A stretch of 64,000 bases of DNA from Phytomonas francai. Its lineage: Eukaryota; Euglenozoa; Kinetoplastea; Trypanosomatida; Trypanosomatidae. This document shows positions 59,845 to 64,000 of the stretch, in pieces (position 1 is the stretch's first letter; each line of letters begins with the position of its first letter). Made by a program: the position numbers and the translations under genes. Where the stretch lies: contig MJCC01000002.1 of the NCBI GenBank assembly GCA_001766655.1, positions 281,050 through 345,049 of the forward strand, given 5' to 3'. The notes beneath the pieces are model-generated. The model saw only the letters and a program-made list of their open reading frames with translations, ran no database searches and was not told where the DNA came from.

Positions 59845-61519
59845 GTTCGATTTCGTACGCTGCACGTTTTTCAATGATCTTTCTTTTCCTTAAAGACGAG
59901 TATCTAAAACAATACGCAATTTAGGATGAAACACACACACACACACACACGAGTATTGAACAAGCAAAACAATTTTTCCAAATTCGTTTGTAATAGAAAG
60001 GAAAACATTGCTAAACCTCATGATTACAACACGGATGATCCTTGATTTTCCCTTCATCTTTTGCATTTAAGCTTTTTAGATGTGATACAGTAGCGAAACA
60101 AATTCCATAAATACAAAAATTAACTTACCATTGCCACTCGTATTGCTCAGTACAAATTTTCGCTAACCGTAGGTCTTGAGGAATAAGGTGCGCCGAGCAC
60201 AAATCCGAGAAGCGGTATTTGTCGAATGCATTTTAAACCTACAGTGATTCCCTCCATTTTTCGAGGTGGTAATTTTTGCATAAACCTTTAGAAGTATGAC
60301 CACTATGAACTAAATTAAGCGTGACGCATTGTAAAATATCAGTGAAATATATTTCATTGAACTTCTCCCGGTTCTCAAGAGGCTATGCAGCAAGCATCGG
60401 TGGTATTACAAAACAAAAAGGCGACATTTATAAAAAAAAATTATGATTTACTCATGCTACAAAATTGTATGGGAATTTTTTACTTATAGATATATGATAC
60501 GCTCAATACTAGATACAATTGGAGCTACCGATTTGGAAGCCAAGGGTGAAGCCATGACACAATGAGAACCATAATGATAATCCGCTTCGCCGTGCGAGGC
60601 TATTTTTATAGAAAACACTCTTTTGATGCATTAAAAATGGTCTCGTACCTTTTTCACCGCCTACCCAGCCTGTGCCTCTTTTCAAGAAATTTTACCTCCT
60701 CATGTTCTTACGAAAACAGTCCCTTCTCCCAGATAACCACGAAGTCCGATGAGTTGTCGCCAATTCGAGTTGGCGTCTAAGCCAGTGGTAAATTGTAACG
60801 AAGTAAGACTGGAAGCCGGTGACGTAAGCGTCAGTGTCCTCTAATGATTATGATCCAATAAAAAAGAAGAAGAGGGAAAGAAGAGTGTGATCCAGGGGTC
60901 TGCATGCCTCTTTCTCATATAGTTTAGTGACACCATTATATGTAATTAGGGATCATTTTAAATATTTTACTGGCGATTCTTGAATAAATTAGTTATAAAC
61001 AAATTTTTATCAAATAGTTTTAAAAAAGCACTTAAGAAAAAGAAAATGGTAAAAATAAAGGATCCTGGTAAAGATAAAACAACTGCTGATATCGTGATTT
61101 AATATATATTTGATAGCGTATTAAAGACGACAATTTTCCTTAAAAATCTTCCAGAAGATATACTTTGTAAGATTCCCTTTTAGCTTGTCATAAAAAAAAT
61201 GCGTGCATTCAAACATACAGAGTCTCCGGATATCTGTGCCTTGGAATAATTTCCATTTTAATGGTATTTTTCCCATTTGCAACTTTGACTCGCTTTGAAT
61301 TCCGTATTTTTTTTTGTCAAAATTATTAATGCTTTGCACAAATTAACCATTTCGTGGGTTACAAGGTTTGCTATGAATACGTTTTTACATGATTAGCTCC
61401 GCTGTTTTGATCAGAAGCAGACTTTTAATAGCAGACCCCACCCGTATATCATATACCACTTTAGATTTGACAAAAAAAAGTACCAAAACCTCCTCCGCTC
61501 CCACCCTTCCTTTCTTCTA
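59845..61519. other. 1.7 kb gene-free spacer
   Basis: AT-rich between the MFS gene and the ASNSD1-like gene. A 72-codon plus-strand frame at 60562-60780 opposes the direction of the cluster and has no recognisable pattern, so it was not accepted. No RNA gene was recognised. Confidence 0.5.
59931..59950. repeat. (AC)10 microsatellite
   Basis: Ten AC units just upstream of the ASNSD1-like gene, in its probable 5' flank. Confidence 0.9.
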
Positions 61520-63397
61520 CTATCCCTCCTTTCGCTTTAAGAGCTCACGCGCTACAAACCGATTAAAGCGGAAATATAAAATTAGAGAACTCGCAAATGA
61601 CACGAGATTCACAGCCATGAGAATCCACATTTGGGGACGCACGCAGTCTGGGTGGTTGCAGGCTGGAGAGGTACCATATTGATCGGCTTTCCTGTCGTAC
61701 ATACCGCCGAACATGAATAGATTAAGCGCGATCGTACAGACGAAGCCTGATAGAAACATGAAGTTGTAGTGTTTACCGAGATCCTCGGCATAGATGACAC
61801 GAACTGAAAGGCTGCCCATACCCCAACCCAGTCCGTTACCTAGCGAAACAAGAAGAAATGGGAAAATAAGGTAATCCGCACTAACAACCGCAAAGAGGAG
61901 GTAACCTAACGTTAAAAATAGGGCGCATAATGGAAAAAACGTTATGATCGTCATGTTGGTAAGCCCTTTCTGGCGTTTATTAATCAGCCACATATCGATC
62001 GCGCCGCTCGTAAGCCTCCCGATTGCACTTCCGAGGCTGATGATCGTAACATACAGAGTGAGCTTTGTGTCGGAAATCAAGCCCATATTGATGCTGCGGT
62101 AGAGCTGTGCGGCATTCATGATCACCACGGTAGCCGTTCCCCACACTCCGAAGAAGGTTATCCACAGAAGCCATAATTCCGGAGTCAATAGATGGCTCCA
62201 GAAACCTCCATGGATTTGCGGATCACCCAGTTGCACATTCTGTTCCCTCTCTTCTGCTGGTTCCACCAACGATGCGTCCTGTGGGTGCCCCACGCAGCCT
62301 GCCTCTCGTTTGATTTGATCTACATCCGTCGGAGTTGTATCGCGGATCCCCTCAACGTTATGCACTGAATGGGAATCGTGATCGGGCTCCCTTTCGTTGC
62401 TGATTTCCTCTGTTTTGGCACTCAGTGCATTCCCCCCAACCAGTGGAGTGTCATCATATGGGAGACCCAAAATTGAAAACTTGGGGTGTACTTTTTGGAT
62501 TGGGATGTAGTGGCCGAGAAATTGGAATGGAAGCACCATGATCGTGAAGAGAGAAACCAGAATAAGAGCGACAATGCCAATGCCAAAACGCAAGCCTTGA
62601 GAGTTCGTTACAGCTTTCAACAAGATGGACGAGATCACCGCGAAGATCAATACCAGGATGGTCAGCGCGCAGCCGATTAGTAAGCGCCGCTTTGATGCGT
62701 GCTGAGTCATAAAATACTTTCGTGTCTCCTCCCGCTCTTTTTTCTCCTCTTCGGACACGCGCTTTTTTGTGTAATCACACATGTAGTAGGGCGGCAAATC
62801 AATCGTAAGGACCCCCACAATCGCACAAATTGCAAATTGGGCTGCAAGAAAGAAAGCATATGAGCTGTACAGTGGGCCGTCACTCTTGTTGAACCAAGCG
62901 TTGAAATAGGCCATGATCACCGCGGTACCGAGACCGGAGAAGGTCTTCTGAATAATTACCATGTACCCACGTTCAAGCGGAAAGTTAAGCATGAGCGACA
63001 TCAACGCACATACATCCAACGAAGGGCATCCAAGATAAAGGATGATGTTAAATACGCAGAACTTGACTAACATTGACTCTTTATTGTGATTGTTCGGAAT
63101 AACGTCACTGAAAGCAAAACCATAAAGTGAGAACCCCAAAGCACCCAGACAACCTGCGATCGAAATTACCACTTTGGGTCCTACGAAGTCAAACAACATT
63201 CCCGCAAAAAAACTGAGATAACCTGTACAGTTCCCGACCGTACTGATAATACTTATATCGGTTTGAGAAAAGCCATACTTGCTCTTAAGATGCTCTGTGA
63301 AGAGGCTAAAGCCGTAGGACGAGCTGATGATAATGCCCAAATATACTCCACCCATGAGCATACGGAAGCGATATAGATCATTGATGATGTAGCTCAT
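61520..63397 (-). CDS. Nodulin-like major facilitator superfamily transporter
   Basis: A 625-residue polytopic membrane protein of the nodulin-like MFS family. The N-terminal half has about six membrane helices: roughly 12-32, 48-72, 75-97, 110-136, 145-168 and 176-200. A charged cytosolic linker follows at 205-238, then two more helices (about 238-262, 270-292). A long hydrophilic loop covers 300-400 and a C-terminal helix set lies at about 405-430, 446-468, 480-506, 508-535, 545-566 and 588-610. The motif FDFVGPKVV after the second helix corresponds to the MFS loop 2-3 motif (G-x-x-x-D-x-x-G type), and GSAIGRLTSGAIDMW is its C-half counterpart. No substrate can be inferred; plant and trypanosomatid relatives are mostly uncharacterised. 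Confidence 0.85.
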   Translation of the reverse strand: MSYIINDLYRFRMLMGGVYLGIIISSSYGFSLFTEHLKSKYGFSQTDISIISTVGNCTGYLSFFAGMLFDFVGPKVVISIAGCLGALGFSLYGFAFSDVIPNNHNKESMLVKFCVFNIILYLGCPSLDVCALMSLMLNFPLERGYMVIIQKTFSGLGTAVIMAYFNAWFNKSDGPLYSSYAFFLAAQFAICAIVGVLTIDLPPYYMCDYTKKRVSEEEKKEREETRKYFMTQHASKRRLLIGCALTILVLIFAVISSILLKAVTNSQGLRFGIGIVALILVSLFTIMVLPFQFLGHYIPIQKVHPKFSILGLPYDDTPLVGGNALSAKTEEISNEREPDHDSHSVHNVEGIRDTTPTDVDQIKREAGCVGHPQDASLVEPAEEREQNVQLGDPQIHGGFWSHLLTPELWLLWITFFGVWGTATVVIMNAAQLYRSINMGLISDTKLTLYVTIISLGSAIGRLTSGAIDMWLINKRQKGLTNMTIITFFPLCALFLTLGYLLFAVVSADYLIFPFLLVSLGNGLGWGMGSLSVRVIYAEDLGKHYNFMFLSGFVCTIALNLFMFGGMYDRKADQYGTSPACNHPDCVRPQMWILMAVNLVSFASSLILYFRFNRFVARELLKRKEG

Positions 63398-64000
63398 CCT
63401 AGATGATGTTTGATTTATAACCTTTAAGAAATAAATTTTGAGACTCTAGAGTAATAGAATAGGAGTCATACAATTTCAAAATTACGGTACATTGTTTGGA
63501 TTTTAATTAGGCTCATCAAAGATTCAGTAAGTTGAAATAAAATATGAAAATGACTGGCTGATAAGGATCCATTTCTTTATTTATCATAAAAGGATAGAAA
63601 GTCAAAAATGGATAAAAATGTCATATCAACATAATCGATAAACACTTTCACACCCTACCCCAACTTTCTCTCGCACAAAATCCCTGCGTATGCTGAACTT
63701 CGCAACGAATAAATACACATAAATGTTTCACGGTGATCAAGAAAGAAGAGTGCCCTACATGGCACATTCAAGCCGAGACAGAGTGGCTGTCCCTATCGCG
63801 AAATGGTACGCCGCTTCTCTTTACCCTGCTATTATTTCTTCCACGTGCCATCAGTAATGTTTTAAAATGAAGTCAATCAGAAACAGTATCCCTCAAATAT
63901 GTGAGGGTAGGTTGTATCAGACTCATTACATCAGAAAATTAAATAATCATTTGCACGTGTGCCTCTCCGTATAGCTATGAAATTTTGAAGCAGGAAAACA
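63398..64000. other. Right-edge spacer
   Basis: About 600 bases upstream of the MFS gene, AT-rich. No gene is seen before the window ends. The next minus-strand gene should lie beyond the right edge. Confidence 0.5.

Noticed and set aside
60562..60780. 72-codon plus-strand ATG frame
   Set aside because: Opposite to the cluster direction, short, and without recognisable pattern.
1..64000. Bacterial-type features (CRISPR, operon ribosome-binding sites, insertion sequences)
   Set aside because: The sequence is a eukaryotic kinetoplastid region; no spaced direct repeats, transposase or Shine-Dalgarno organisation was seen.
1..64000. Stop-codon reassignment as in Blastocrithidia
   Set aside because: TAA, TAG and TGA all terminate well-defined proteins at the expected C-terminus, and no in-frame stops interrupt conserved domains.

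Overview
The window looks like nuclear DNA of a trypanosomatid (kinetoplastid) protozoan. The genes are intronless and lie in two long same-strand runs with no promoters between them. Pyrimidine-rich tracts followed by AG, the expected signal for spliced-leader trans-splicing, can be seen a short way upstream of several ATGs. The proteins are eukaryotic. TAA, TAG and TGA all end genes, so there is no sign of the stop reassignment known in Blastocrithidia. The genus cannot be fixed from sequence reading alone. All starts given here are ATG; where an open frame runs further upstream only through TTG, the first convincing ATG was taken.

Plus-strand arm (1 to 39.9 kb, sparse, about half coding). 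In order: a class 3 lipase open to the left edge; a small acidic SEM1/DSS1-like protein; a carnitine/choline acyltransferase-family protein whose active site looks lost; the Pol III subunit RPC6/RPC34 with an Fe-S cysteine set; an Aurora-like kinase; then a dispersed family of four paralogous two-RRM RNA-binding proteins at 12.4, 16.9, 23.3 and 30.2 kb. LTV1 lies between the third and fourth of these. The arm ends with a LYAR-type zinc-finger protein, a decayed coding relic, a mitochondrial-looking C2H2 protein and the AP-1 sigma adaptin. Gaps between the RRM genes reach 4.5 kb, are very AT-rich, and contain no credible gene. They are best read as long untranslated regions.

Minus-strand arm (63.4 down to 40.1 kb, dense, roughly 80 percent coding). 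Reading in the direction of transcription: a nodulin-like MFS transporter, an oversized ASNSD1 homologue, a small single-pass membrane protein, an ankyrin protein fused to an N-myristoyltransferase-like domain, a large mitochondrial-looking protein with degenerate dsRBD-like repeats, and a type III alpha phosphatidylinositol 4-kinase.

The two arms converge with only 161 bp between the stop codons of AP-1 sigma and PI4K, so this is a transcription-termination strand switch without a tRNA gene that I can see. Functional themes are ribosome biogenesis and Pol III (LTV1, LYAR, RPC6), post-transcriptional control (the RRM family), membrane traffic and phosphoinositides (AP-1 sigma, PI4K), and mitochondrial RNA or protein (C2H2 and dsRBD-like proteins). 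The most unusual items are the ankyrin-NMT fusion, the acyltransferase with lost catalytic residues, the RRM paralogue cluster in AT-rich deserts, and a candidate kinetoplastid Sem1/Dss1.
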